Source: Planococcus sp. MSAK28401
GTDB taxonomy: Bacteria > Bacillota > Bacilli > Bacillales_A > Planococcaceae
Direction of reading: 5' to 3'
Assembly (NCBI RefSeq): GCF_018283455.1
Contig: NZ_JAAMTH010000001.1
Span: 2,213,501-2,277,500 of the forward strand
Length of the DNA stretch: 64,000 bases
The notes beneath the pieces were generated by a model. The model had not been told where the DNA came from. It did no database searches and saw nothing but the letters and a program-made list of their open reading frames with translations. Of the stretch, positions 8,823-17,190 are shown piece by piece (the first letter of the stretch is position 1; each line of letters starts with the position of its first letter). The translations under genes and the position numbers were made by a program.

Positions 8823-9935
8823 TCGTTGCTTAAAATAATCGTAAATGAATCGTGGCATGAACGATAGGATTCTCTCGTCCGGCATCAGTTTTGAATGATG
8901 CAAGCCGTAATCGGAGCCGGCCCCTGCCCAAAACATCAAAGACGGCAGCCGTTCGGTGAAGTAACCGAAATCCTCACCTGTCATGGCCGCTTTGCTGCGG
9001 ACAGCTTGTATGTCCGGAGCATCCTCTGCATAACGCAAAAATGACTCGGCAAGCTGTTCGTCATTGTCCACTTGGCGATAATTCGCCCCGTAATCGATGG
9101 ACACTTGGCATTCATAGCCTTCCTCGATCGACCGGCACAGCGATTCGACGCGTTTTTTTACGCTTTCCATCGACTCGGGCGTTAGGGTACGGATTGTCCC
9201 TTCCAGGCGCGCCCGTTCGGCGATGATGTTCTGGACAGTGCCGGCAGACATCTTCCCGACCGTCAAAACGGCCGAATCCATCGGGTCGACATTGCGGCTG
9301 ACGACTGTCTGCAATTGCATCAATAAAGCGGCTGCTGCCACCGCCATATCACGTGTCTGATGCGGATAAGCCGCATGGCCGCCTTTACCGTGCAGATCGA
9401 TGAATAATTCCGATGTGTTAGCAAAAAAAAGCCCTGGCTTTGTCGCTACAGTGCCGGTTGGCAGTTCAGGTGCGATGTGCAAGGCAAAAAGTTCATCCGG
9501 CAAAAGATCCGGACGCTCTTTTTCAAGCCATGCTAAAAGCGGCTGTGCGCCGCCAGGCCCTTCTTCTGCAGGTTGGAACAAGATCACTACATCGTTCTCA
9601 AGCGGGTGTTCAACCACCTGTTCCAGCAAGCCGAGCGCCACCGTCATGTGGATATCGTGCCCACATGCATGCATGAACCCTTCGTGGCGTGAGGAAAATG
9701 GCAACGCGGTTTCTTCGCGAATTGGCAAACCGTCGATATCCGTGCGCCAACCGATTGTTTTCTCAGGCGAACTGCCCTTTACTTTGACGACGAGTCCTGT
9801 GCGCCATTCAACCAGCTCGATACGGCCCGGAGCCATTCGGGAAATGATCTCTTTTAAATAGCTTTGTGTTTTGAATTCCTGGAACCCGATTTCCGGAATT
9901 TCGTGCAATTCTCTCCTGATTTGAATAAGATCCAT
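8820..9935 (-). CDS. dapL: N-acetyldiaminopimelate deacetylase
   Basis: M20 metallohydrolase that removes acetate from N-acetyl-LL-diaminopimelate in the acetylase branch of lysine/DAP synthesis. The 371-residue protein shows the metal motif MHACGHDIHM (about residues 88-97), EEGPGGAQ after it, the dimerisation-domain segment GGHAAYPHQTRD, and the late HHSK motif. It follows dapH by 11 nt, the ykuQ-ykuR order of B. subtilis. The general M20 amidohydrolase label also fits, but the context makes DapL very likely. Confidence 0.92.
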   Translation of the reverse strand: MDLIQIRRELHEIPEIGFQEFKTQSYLKEIISRMAPGRIELVEWRTGLVVKVKGSSPEKTIGWRTDIDGLPIREETALPFSSRHEGFMHACGHDIHMTVALGLLEQVVEHPLENDVVILFQPAEEGPGGAQPLLAWLEKERPDLLPDELFALHIAPELPTGTVATKPGLFFANTSELFIDLHGKGGHAAYPHQTRDMAVAAAALLMQLQTVVSRNVDPMDSAVLTVGKMSAGTVQNIIAERARLEGTIRTLTPESMESVKKRVESLCRSIEEGYECQVSIDYGANYRQVDNDEQLAESFLRYAEDAPDIQAVRSKAAMTGEDFGYFTERLPSLMFWAGAGSDYGLHHSKLMPDERILSFMPRFIYDYFKQR

Positions 9936-9946
9936 AGAATGGCCTC

Positions 9947-10660
9947 TTACAATTGGCGAAGTTCTTGCTTGATTTCTGTTTTCGAACGGGTCTTTTCATC
10001 CATCAGTTTCAACACGCGCGCTGGAGTACCGCCAACGACTGCGTTTTCAGGCACATCTTCGATCACGACAGCCCCTGCAGCGACGACAGAACCTTTGCCG
10101 ATGCGGACGCCTTCCAATACTACTGCGTTTGCGCCGATCATGACGTCGTCTTCAACGATTACCGGTGTGGCAGATGCAGGCTCGATTACGCCTGCCAAGA
10201 CAGCGCCAGCGCCGATATGGCAGTTTTTCCCGACTGTCGCGCGACCGCCCATAATTACGCCCATGTCGATCATTGTGCCATCGCCGATGACAGAACCGAT
10301 ATTGATGACAGCGCCCATCATGATGATGCAGTTGCTGCCAATCTCTACGTTTTCACGAATAAACGCACCTGGTTCAATCCGGGAATTGATGTTTTTCAAA
10401 TCAAGCATCGGGATTGCTGAGTTTCTGCGATCGTTTTCCACTACGGAATCTTCGATGACTGAGGCGTGCTGGTCTAGTGCCTTCTCCACTTCAGCCCATT
10501 CGCCGAATACTGTTGCATGATTGCCTTCTCCGAATACTTTCGAGCCTTCGCCAAAATCAAGCGCAGCTACGCCTTCACCTTTGACATATACTTTTACAGG
10601 CGTCGATTTCTTCGCATTCTGTATGTACGAAATAATTTGATTTGCATCCATTTGTTCCAT
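9947..10660 (-). CDS. dapH: Tetrahydrodipicolinate N-acetyltransferase
   Basis: Trimeric left-handed beta-helix acyltransferase that acetylates 2,3,4,5-tetrahydrodipicolinate, 237 residues. An N-terminal DapH domain (about 1-90) precedes hexapeptide repeats of the type [20 protein letters not shown] through residue 210. An AGAGG site stands 9 nt before the ATG. It is co-transcribed with dapL, with ccpC upstream on the same strand as in B. subtilis ykuM...ykuQ-ykuR. Confidence 0.94.
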   Translation of the reverse strand: MEQMDANQIISYIQNAKKSTPVKVYVKGEGVAALDFGEGSKVFGEGNHATVFGEWAEVEKALDQHASVIEDSVVENDRRNSAIPMLDLKNINSRIEPGAFIRENVEIGSNCIIMMGAVINIGSVIGDGTMIDMGVIMGGRATVGKNCHIGAGAVLAGVIEPASATPVIVEDDVMIGANAVVLEGVRIGKGSVVAAGAVVIEDVPENAVVGGTPARVLKLMDEKTRSKTEIKQELRQL

Positions 10661-10726
10661 TGATTAAAACCTCTTTCTCTCGTGTAATGGTGTTATTATA
10701 TCTGATTCAGTATAATAATACATCCT

Positions 10727-11602
10727 TTAGCTTAACAGAGTGGCATGTTTTTTGACAATATCGACAAATGCCTCGACCTGCCGAAGCTGGAAAGACGATT
10801 CATAGCCGATCAACCACGTATCCCGGGTCAACTCCAGTTCCTGTTCGCTATTCGTCAGCGGCACCGTATGGACATCCTCTGCACCTGTCAAGGTAATGGA
10901 TGGCAAGATTGCATAGCCAATGCCGTTGACGGCCATCTGCTTACAGGTCTCAATCTGGTCCACCGTGATTTGGCGCTTCGGGTTGGAGGCGAAATGCTTT
11001 TGCCACCATTGCTGGATTTCCTCGTAATAGGTAGAATCGCTTTTGAATTGGATAAACGGCCGTTCGGTCTTCATGACTTCTTCTAGCGAACTGATTTCTT
11101 TATCGACCAAATACAAAGTGTCTTTGAATAAATGAATTTTCGGGCCTTTCCAGTCTGTCTGCCCCCGGACGATGCCAATATGGGCTTCGCCGTCGTACAA
11201 GGCACGGACGATTTCAGAACTCCAGCCGGTGATCAATTGCACTTTCGCTTCCGGATACAGGGTAATGAAATCTTTCAACACTTTTGGGAGCCAATTTTGG
11301 CCGATGATCGACGCACAGGCGATTTTCAAAGTGCCATGCACTTTTTCGCTTAAGGTATGCAGCTGTTCAAAAATCTCTTCCCGTCGCACCACGGCTTCTT
11401 TTGCGTATTGAATGACCAATTCACCAGCAGGAGTCGGCGTCAGCCCTTTTTGTGAACGAATGAATAATTGCTGGCCCCATTCCTTTTCAATCGATTGCAG
11501 CCGCTGCGACAGGGCAGGCTGTGACAAGAACAGCCGCTCTGCCGCTTTTCGCATATTGCCTTCTTCTGCGAGCACTTTAATAATCATTTCTTCATTTGAC
11601 AT
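10727..11602 (-). CDS. ccpC: LysR-family repressor CcpC (citrate-responsive)
   Basis: Citrate-sensing regulator of TCA branch genes (citZ, citB) in Bacillus. The 291-residue protein has a winged HTH at residues 1-60 (NMRKAAERLFLSQPALSQRLQ) and a LysR substrate domain containing LITGWSSE, ERPFIQFKSDSTYY and VDQIETCKQMA, stretches I recognise from B. subtilis CcpC. Synteny with dapH and cbpB supports the name. Its start overlaps the end of the upstream efflux gene by 11 nt. Confidence 0.9.
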   Translation of the reverse strand: MSNEEMIIKVLAEEGNMRKAAERLFLSQPALSQRLQSIEKEWGQQLFIRSQKGLTPTPAGELVIQYAKEAVVRREEIFEQLHTLSEKVHGTLKIACASIIGQNWLPKVLKDFITLYPEAKVQLITGWSSEIVRALYDGEAHIGIVRGQTDWKGPKIHLFKDTLYLVDKEISSLEEVMKTERPFIQFKSDSTYYEEIQQWWQKHFASNPKRQITVDQIETCKQMAVNGIGYAILPSITLTGAEDVHTVPLTNSEQELELTRDTWLIGYESSFQLRQVEAFVDIVKKHATLLS

Positions 11603-13067
11603 CCGGTTTCACTCCTCTCAAACCACGCAAGCCGAAAATCAGCAAGAAACTGATCAGCGCGCAGATAAACGCTATGCTATAAACATTGCGCAGCCCAAAA
11701 GCCAAGGCTTCCTGCAGCACCAGCTTATCCGCTTCCGGAAGCTGCAGGCGGCTATCGATGCTTAAAATCGAGTTGACGGATTCCAGCGATAAATTGCTTG
11801 AATCGTCCAGCCGATTCAGTAGCGAGCTATTCAATATGCTGCCGAGAAGCGCCACGCCGATTGTGCTGCCAAGGTTGCGCATAAACATATTTGAAGCGGT
11901 TGCCGCTCCCCGCTTATCGTAGGACACTGCAGATTGGATGGAGACGATGAAGGCGGTGCTAGTCAATCCCATGCCGACACCGACAAAAAAACTCGACATT
12001 CCTGCCCATAATGGACCAAAGCCAGGTTGCATCGTTACAAACAAAGCGGTTCCGATGAGAAGGAAAGATCCCCCCATAAGCGAAGTGCGGAAATAGCCGA
12101 TGCTGATCAAGAGCCTTCCTGATAGGACAGAAGCGATCGGCCATCCGATCGACATTGTCGTCAACGTGAAGCCAGCGATCGCCGCTGGCTGTTCCATGAC
12201 GCCAGTCACATAAGCCGGCAAATAGCTGGAAATGCCGATCAATATAATTCCTGTCGCGAGCGAAACCAAATTCGCATAAAGAATCGCACGGTTTTGCCAA
12301 ATTTCAAATGGCATCATTGGATCGTCTGACGCGCGCTCTGCTTTGATAAACCAAAACATGAATACAGCGCCGATAATGGCAAGTAAATAAGAAGGAGCCG
12401 AGAGCCAGCTAAAAGACACTCCTCCTTCGATAAGCAGGTACAATATGCTGCTAAGTGCAATCGTCAAGAACAAGGCCCCCCTGTAATCGACTTTCGCCCG
12501 CTCCATGCGCATCGGTTCTTTCAAATAAATCAAGATGCCGAGCAGCGACAAGATCCCCAGCGGCAAATTGACCCAGAATACGTATTGCCAGCCGATGGTC
12601 GCTACCAAAACACCGCCGATAGCAGGGCCGGCGATGGCCGAGATGCCCCATACGCTGGACAAGTACCCTTGGATCTTCGCCCGTTCTTCAGGAGAATAAA
12701 TATCTCCCACAATCGTTGACGCAATCGGCATGATAGCCCCCGCTCCCGCTCCTTGAATAAAACGGAAAGCGATTAATTGCTCCATCGAATCGGCTAAACC
12801 GCAGAGGCCCGAGCCAATTAAAAACAATAACATGCCGAAAGCAAAAATTATTTTCCTGCCGACAAGATCGGCCAGCTTTCCATATAACAGCACAGTAACA
12901 GTGCTCATCAGTAAATAAGCAGAAAACACCCAACTGTATTTTGAAAACCCGCCGAGGTCTGCGGCAATGCTCGGCATCGCTGTCGAGACAATGGTTGCTT
13001 CGACCGCAGAAACGAACATAGCCAGCATGACCGCGATCAAGATGAGCGGGCGTTTCGTTTGCTCCAT
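11592..13067 (-). CDS. MFS drug transporter, 14-helix DHA2 family
   Basis: Proton-coupled exporter of about 490 residues. Motif A is GKLADLVGRK and motif C GISAIAGPAIGG; hydrophobic segments fit 14 helices, as in EmrB/QacA-type pumps. In-frame TTG (13085) and ATG (13073) codons lie upstream, but AAGAAGGA is placed 6 nt before the ATG used here. It lies between cbpB and ccpC, where B. subtilis has no such gene, and shares a message with ccpC. Whether CcpC controls it is unknown; the substrate is unknown. Confidence 0.88.
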   Translation of the reverse strand: MEQTKRPLILIAVMLAMFVSAVEATIVSTAMPSIAADLGGFSKYSWVFSAYLLMSTVTVLLYGKLADLVGRKIIFAFGMLLFLIGSGLCGLADSMEQLIAFRFIQGAGAGAIMPIASTIVGDIYSPEERAKIQGYLSSVWGISAIAGPAIGGVLVATIGWQYVFWVNLPLGILSLLGILIYLKEPMRMERAKVDYRGALFLTIALSSILYLLIEGGVSFSWLSAPSYLLAIIGAVFMFWFIKAERASDDPMMPFEIWQNRAILYANLVSLATGIILIGISSYLPAYVTGVMEQPAAIAGFTLTTMSIGWPIASVLSGRLLISIGYFRTSLMGGSFLLIGTALFVTMQPGFGPLWAGMSSFFVGVGMGLTSTAFIVSIQSAVSYDKRGAATASNMFMRNLGSTIGVALLGSILNSSLLNRLDDSSNLSLESVNSILSIDSRLQLPEADKLVLQEALAFGLRNVYSIAFICALISFLLIFGLRGLRGVKPDVK

Positions 13068-13092
13068 ATCCATTCCTTCTTTCAACCAGCAG

Positions 13093-13126
13093 AAAAAAAG
13101 GCCTCAATGGATGAGACCTTTTTCAG
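13093..13126 (-). terminator. Terminator of cbpB
   Basis: GGTCTCA/TGAGGCC stem with one mismatch, flanked by A5 and T7 on the minus strand, just after the cbpB stop. Confidence 0.75.
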
Positions 13127-13131
13127 GGCAA

Positions 13132-13575
13132 TTATCGTTTGAACTGGTAAAGTTGTTTCTTCAATTGCTTCAAGACGATCCGTCTTGTCAAAATCCCCAT
13201 GAACATTCCATCGTCATCCACTACACAAAGGAAATTCTGGTCGATCACCAGATCCAAAGCTCTTTGGAAGCGGTCATTCAAATGGATCAGCGGCAGGTCA
13301 GTCTGCATAATCTCTTCGACTCGAATATCGCCTAGTTTCTCGTATTCTATATGGTCCATTCCAAGAATGGCGTCTGTGATGCGCTGGGCATTAATCAAGC
13401 CGTGAAACCGGTACTTCGCATCCAAAACCGGGATGGCTGAATAGCCGGTCTTCGTCAAAACCAATAAAGCATGCTCGGCACTATTGCCGATTTGGACATG
13501 TGCTACTTTTTCGGACGAGATGACAAATTCTTCGATCGGGGTTTCAAGAAAATCTTTGCTCGGTAATGAAATCAT
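13132..13575 (-). CDS. cbpB: CBS-domain c-di-AMP sensor CbpB (YkuL-like)
   Basis: Protein of 147 residues made of two CBS motifs (about 15-70 and 80-140; motifs SAIPVLD and LCVVDDDGMFMGILT) and little else. In B. subtilis and Listeria CbpB, when free of c-di-AMP, binds Rel and stimulates (p)ppGpp synthesis. The assignment rests on size, domain content and position next to ccpC (ykuL-ykuM). c-di-AMP binding is inferred. Confidence 0.85.
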   Translation of the reverse strand: MISLPSKDFLETPIEEFVISSEKVAHVQIGNSAEHALLVLTKTGYSAIPVLDAKYRFHGLINAQRITDAILGMDHIEYEKLGDIRVEEIMQTDLPLIHLNDRFQRALDLVIDQNFLCVVDDDGMFMGILTRRIVLKQLKKQLYQFKR

Positions 13576-13675
13576 GTGCTCTACTCCTTTTGCATCGCAT
13601 GGTCTGATGCCGAAACACTTCGATTACATCATAACATAACACGATTCCCGAAACTATTTAATTGGGTGTTTTGGC

Positions 13676-14443
13676 TTAAAAAGGGAATTTATTTAACCAC
13701 TGGCCACCGTCTAAGGTCACGATTTCCCCATTCATATAAGCCGCTTTCTCTGACATGATAAACGCTGCCAGATCTGCCACTTCTTCCGGTTTTCCAAGCC
13801 GGCCTAAAGGGACAGATTTCAAGGTCCGCTGCATCGCTTCTTGAGACTCAAAAAGTTTATCTGCGCCCCCAGTTCGTTCGATCGGGCCAGGAGCAATCCC
13901 GTTGACACGGATACCGTATTGCGTGCCCCATTCAACTGCGAGTGTCCGGGTTAACGACATGACCCCCGCTTTAGCGGCGGCGGAATGAGCGACCCCGGCA
14001 CCGGCATTCCAGGCATACGTTGCCAGCATATTAAGTATATTCCCCTTTGTGCCATTTTCAATCCAATAATTGCCGACCGCATGAGAACAGAAAAATGTCC
14101 CATTCAAAACAATGTCAATAACTGAGCGCCATCCATTCGGCGATAATTTTTCAGCATGAACGATGAAATTACCCGCCGCATTATTGACAAGGCCATCGAT
14201 CCGCCCGAACTTCTCGTGTGCGAAATTGACCATTGCCTTGGCATGTTCGGGTTCGCGCACATCCATCTGGAACGCTTCCGCCTGTCCCCGCAGCCCAGAC
14301 AACTTCGTCAATGACTCATTCAGTTTTTCCATATCCCGTCCCGTAATGACGACGTTTGCGCCTTCAGTTGCAAATTTTTCTGCCATATGAAAGCCCATCC
14401 CACTGGAGCCCCCGGTTACGATTATTGTTTGTTCACTCAACAT
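13676..14443 (-). CDS. fadH: 2,4-dienoyl-CoA reductase (SDR family)
   Basis: NADPH-dependent reductase needed for beta-oxidation of unsaturated fatty acids, 255 residues. The Rossmann motif is TGGSSGMG (residues 11-18) and NNAAG follows at about 87. The classic YxxxK is replaced by SAAAK with a tyrosine further upstream in ATYAWNAGAG, the arrangement of mammalian DECR and B. subtilis YkuF rather than a loss of function. PGPIERTGGADKL is typical of this subfamily. Divergent from ykyB, as in B. subtilis. Confidence 0.9.
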   Translation of the reverse strand: MLSEQTIIVTGGSSGMGFHMAEKFATEGANVVITGRDMEKLNESLTKLSGLRGQAEAFQMDVREPEHAKAMVNFAHEKFGRIDGLVNNAAGNFIVHAEKLSPNGWRSVIDIVLNGTFFCSHAVGNYWIENGTKGNILNMLATYAWNAGAGVAHSAAAKAGVMSLTRTLAVEWGTQYGIRVNGIAPGPIERTGGADKLFESQEAMQRTLKSVPLGRLGKPEEVADLAAFIMSEKAAYMNGEIVTLDGGQWLNKFPF

Positions 14444-14497
14444 TTCAACATCCCCTTTTCGAATGGTTTCCTGCAGTTTGGCACTGGATTCGGTTTA

Positions 14498-14526
14498 TGT
14501 ACAGTGACTGAAAATTTTGATATGAT
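14498..14526 (+). promoter_or_regulatory. Probable promoter of ykyB
   Basis: TGTACA, 17 nt spacer, TATGAT, placing the start about 35 nt before the AAAGGA ribosome site of ykyB. Confidence 0.5.
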
Positions 14527-14569
14527 AAACAAAGACTGATCAATCCATTATTGCGAAAGGAATGAGCCC

Positions 14570-15031
14570 ATGTCCTTGACGACGAAAGATTCGGAAATCG
14601 CACAAGCTATTTTCACTGTCAACCGCCACGCTAAGACTGCTCCTGACAATCAATTTCTGTATGCATTAAAAAAACAGGCATTGAATCTGATGATTCAACA
14701 AAAACGGGCGCAAAAACTTGGCCTGCACTTCAGTAAAAACCCCCGGAAAAGCCAACAACAATCATCTGTCCTCGTGAAATGCGGAAATTATTATTTCCAC
14801 ATGCTCCCCAAAAAGGAAGATTTCCATTCACTTGAGCATTTTGGAGACTTGGATGAATCCTATCGCAATCCACCCAGCCGCATGAACTTGAAGCATGCGA
14901 AAGAATTGCTTCAAAATTACACCGGGCTGGAGGCGCCGGAAAAAAAGCCTGCCATCTCGGCTTTTTCCAAACGCTACGAACCGAAAGAAATGAATCGTTT
15001 CTATTCACCGAAAAAATCCTATTTTGATTGA
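14570..15031 (+). CDS. ykyB: Conserved protein YkyB
   Basis: Soluble basic protein of 153 residues, function unknown. The segment AIFTVNRHAKTAPDN and LHFSKNPRKSQQQSSVLV match what I recall of B. subtilis YkyB, which also neighbours fadH (ykuF). No catalytic motif is apparent. RBS AAAGGA lies 8 nt before the ATG. Confidence 0.85.
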   Translation: MSLTTKDSEIAQAIFTVNRHAKTAPDNQFLYALKKQALNLMIQQKRAQKLGLHFSKNPRKSQQQSSVLVKCGNYYFHMLPKKEDFHSLEHFGDLDESYRNPPSRMNLKHAKELLQNYTGLEAPEKKPAISAFSKRYEPKEMNRFYSPKKSYFD

Positions 15032-15033
15032 TC

Positions 15034-15063
15034 CTTCCGGCAGTCCTGCACTGCCGGTTTTTT
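15034..15063 (+). terminator. Terminator of ykyB
   Basis: CCGGCAG/CTGCCGG stem and T6, directly after the ykyB stop; it faces the 3' end of the ykwC-like gene. Confidence 0.9.
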
Positions 15064-15067
15064 CTGT

Positions 15068-15937
15068 TTATTTTTCCGCAAAATCAAAATGGCGGATTAA
15101 TGCCTGGGTGCCAAGGTCCCCATCCCCTGCGCGTTCCAATTCCTCGTAAATGCCAAGTGATAATTTCAGCCCGGGAAGATCCAAGCCCCATCGCTCGGAT
15201 TCCTCTACCGCTATTTTCATGTCCTTGATGAAATGCTTAATGTAAAATCCTGGACGGAAATCGCCTTCGATCATTTTCGGCGCTAAATTTGATAAGGACC
15301 ATGACCCGGCTGCACCCGCCGAAATCGAGCGCAATACGTTCTCGGGATCGAGGCCTGCTTTCTTCGCGTATATAAGGGACTCACAGACGCCCAGCATATT
15401 ATTTGCGATATTGATCTGGTTGCACATCTTTGTATGCTGTCCGGAACCCGCTGGACCTTGCAAAATAATATTGCCTGCAAACAAACGAAATAGCGGAAGC
15501 AGTCGATTGAAAACGTCTTCTTCGCCGCCGACCATGACGGAAAGCACCGCATTTTTAGCGCCAATATCCCCTCCAGAGACCGGTGCATCCAAAGCATGCA
15601 AGCCTTTCGCGCGTGCAGCATCGGCAATTTCCTGCGCCAGTTTGGGCTGGGAAGTAGTCAAGTCGATGAGCACCGTTCCTTCGGTAGCATTTGCCAGCAA
15701 GCCATTTTCCCCGAAATAGATTTCTTGTACATCCCTTGGGTATCCAACCATCGTAAAGATCACTTCGGCAGACTCAGCCAGCTCTTTCGGATTGTTTTTC
15801 CAGGACGCGCCTTGTTCCAGCAAATCCTCAGCTTTCTTGGCCGTTCTTGTGAAAACAGAAAGTTCATGTCCGCCTTCTAGCAAATGACGCCCGATGCTAT
15901 TGCCCATGACTCCGGTACCGATAAATCCAATTTTCAT
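15068..15937 (-). CDS. 3-hydroxyisobutyrate dehydrogenase-family oxidoreductase (YkwC-like)
   Basis: NAD(P)-dependent beta-hydroxyacid dehydrogenase, 289 residues. N-terminal Rossmann motif GFIGTGVMG, substrate motif DAPVSGGDIGAKN, and the catalytic lysine region GSGQHTKMCNQI are all present, followed by the all-helical C-terminal domain. An in-frame start 11 codons upstream lacks a ribosome site, while AGGAGG precedes the ATG used. The physiological substrate cannot be told; B. subtilis YkwC is the closest remembered relative. Confidence 0.87.
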   Translation of the reverse strand: MKIGFIGTGVMGNSIGRHLLEGGHELSVFTRTAKKAEDLLEQGASWKNNPKELAESAEVIFTMVGYPRDVQEIYFGENGLLANATEGTVLIDLTTSQPKLAQEIADAARAKGLHALDAPVSGGDIGAKNAVLSVMVGGEEDVFNRLLPLFRLFAGNIILQGPAGSGQHTKMCNQINIANNMLGVCESLIYAKKAGLDPENVLRSISAGAAGSWSLSNLAPKMIEGDFRPGFYIKHFIKDMKIAVEESERWGLDLPGLKLSLGIYEELERAGDGDLGTQALIRHFDFAEK

Positions 15938-16002
15938 TTTATTGCCTCCTCTATATTTCCATAATAGCAAAAATGGTCAGTCTATTCACTCTTCTTTTTG
16001 GC

Positions 16003-16064
16003 ATAAAAAAAAGGCCGGTCCATAAAGGGCCGACCACAAAAGGGGGAAATGAGAATGTTGCTGT
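16003..16064 (-). ncRNA. Candidate C-rich small RNA resembling RoxS/RsaE
   Basis: On the minus strand a hairpin (GGTCGGCCC/GGACCGGCC, one mismatch) followed by T8 is preceded by AACATTCTCATTTCCCCC and TTTTGTGG. This matches the 3' half of the RoxS RNA found at 54.7 kb (AACATTTCTCCCATCCCC, TTTGTG, hairpin). A possible -10 is TAGTAT or TATACT (16070-16078) with a weak TTTAGC 18 nt further up, giving an RNA of about 60 nt. It could instead be the leader of the ykwC-like gene, because its hairpin lies about 65 nt before that start. The rest of the 15938-16163 gap shows nothing else. Confidence 0.45.
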
Positions 16065-16163
16065 GTTCAAGTATACTATGCCCCCTCCAAACATAGGCTA
16101 AACCTTTTTTACAAAAAAAATTTCATTGTATGTTTTCTTGCGCCGCCATCTTGATTCAAGACG

Positions 16164-16352
16164 TTATTTAGACGGTTCTACCGTATATTCATATTGCGTT
16201 TTGCCATGATGGAAAGCCGTTCCCCTAAAGTGTTTGAAATCTTCCCGTTCCGTCAGAATCTTGCGGAACTCCAGAAATTCTTCTTTGGGAATATCGAGTG
16301 TGTCGATCTCGCCAGCTTTCAATCGATCCAGGTCGTTCGCATAATCAGTCAT
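16164..16352 (-). CDS. Small conserved-looking protein, unknown function
   Basis: Charged soluble protein of 62 residues with no cysteine and no membrane segment. It is believable because of a strong AAAGGAGA site 8 nt before the ATG and normal codon use. Residues 23-53 (PKEEFLEFRKILTERE then FKHFRGTA) look like the structured part. I recognise no family. No terminator follows directly; the next hairpin downstream is that of the candidate small RNA. Confidence 0.6.
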   Translation of the reverse strand: MTDYANDLDRLKAGEIDTLDIPKEEFLEFRKILTEREDFKHFRGTAFHHGKTQYEYTVEPSK

Positions 16353-16489
16353 GAAATGTTCTCCTTTCCTTTCGTTATGTTAAAATCCTTCTGTTATAAT
16401 ACTATACGGACGAAACCATAGCCGTCCAGCCACATTGTGCTTTCCCTCTAATATGGGCGGCCTTTGTTGATTTTAGGAGGATTTTTTCT

Positions 16490-17104
16490 ATGTTTACTTT
16501 ATTAAAGCGCCATACGCTAATTTGGCTATTGCCGCTTTCGCTTTATTTGTATCATCTGGCTTTCGAAAATACAGCCATCTTCTGGTATATGTACACATTC
16601 GCTATTTTGGCCCTGATGTCAATCGCAATCGTCAATTATTCTGTATTCGACGAATTAAAAACCTGGAAATCATTAGTATACGGTGTGTTGTTCGGCAGCC
16701 TTATCTATACCGTCCTGGCACTCGGCTACCTAGTCTTCGATGTCCTGACGGTTAATGTAGAAGGACCGGTCTCTGCCCTTCAAACCTTATTTGCCCCAAC
16801 CAGCATTTGGCATTACCTATTGTTGATGTTCGTCATCGTTCCAGGCGAAGAACTTTTCTGGCGCGGCTACATCCAACAGCAATTGAAGAAATACATGAAG
16901 TTGCCGTTCGCCATTCTCGGGGCATCGCTATTATTCGGCATTGCGCTTGCCTTCAGCGGCTTTTGGCCGGGTATTGTGGCAGGCGTGGTAGCAGGCGCAT
17001 TACTCGGCATCCTGTATGAATGGAAGCGCAGCATGCCACTGTTGATCATTACTCATTTGGTTGTCTTGGTGCTCTTGTTCATCGTCATGCCGCTGCCGGT
17101 TTAG
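16490..17104 (+). CDS. CPBP-family membrane protein (CAAX-protease-like)
   Basis: Polytopic protein of 204 residues with about six to seven helices. The family glutamate motif EELFWRGYIQQ (about residues 123-133) is present. The second motif, normally FxxxH, reads FGIAL, and the last motif contains ITHLVVL without the expected Asn/Asp, so the metal/catalytic histidine of motif 2 is missing. It may be a non-proteolytic member. AGGAGG lies 9 nt before the ATG; TATAAT at 16395-16400 is a likely -10. Confidence 0.8.
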   Translation: MFTLLKRHTLIWLLPLSLYLYHLAFENTAIFWYMYTFAILALMSIAIVNYSVFDELKTWKSLVYGVLFGSLIYTVLALGYLVFDVLTVNVEGPVSALQTLFAPTSIWHYLLLMFVIVPGEELFWRGYIQQQLKKYMKLPFAILGASLLFGIALAFSGFWPGIVAGVVAGALLGILYEWKRSMPLLIITHLVVLVLLFIVMPLPV

Positions 17105-17157
17105 GATAAATGGCGGCTTTATCCAAATGACCCGAACGATCGAGCATATGCAGAAAT

Positions 17158-17190
17158 AAAAAAGATCCTCCACAGCGGAGGATCTTTTTT
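17158..17190. terminator. Bidirectional terminator, CPBP gene / MarR gene
   Basis: AAAAAAGATCCTCC, a 5 nt loop and the exact complement ending in T6; serves both convergent genes. Confidence 0.92.

Noticed and set aside
13676-14443. Loss of the catalytic tyrosine in an SDR (SAAAK instead of YxxxK)
   Set aside because: The dienoyl-CoA reductase subfamily uses a tyrosine further upstream, which is present.
16053-16094. Tiny plus-strand frame beginning ATGTTGCTG after AGGGGG (13 codons)
   Set aside because: The G-rich stretch is the complement of the C-rich loop of the candidate small RNA; no downstream gene on that strand would use it.
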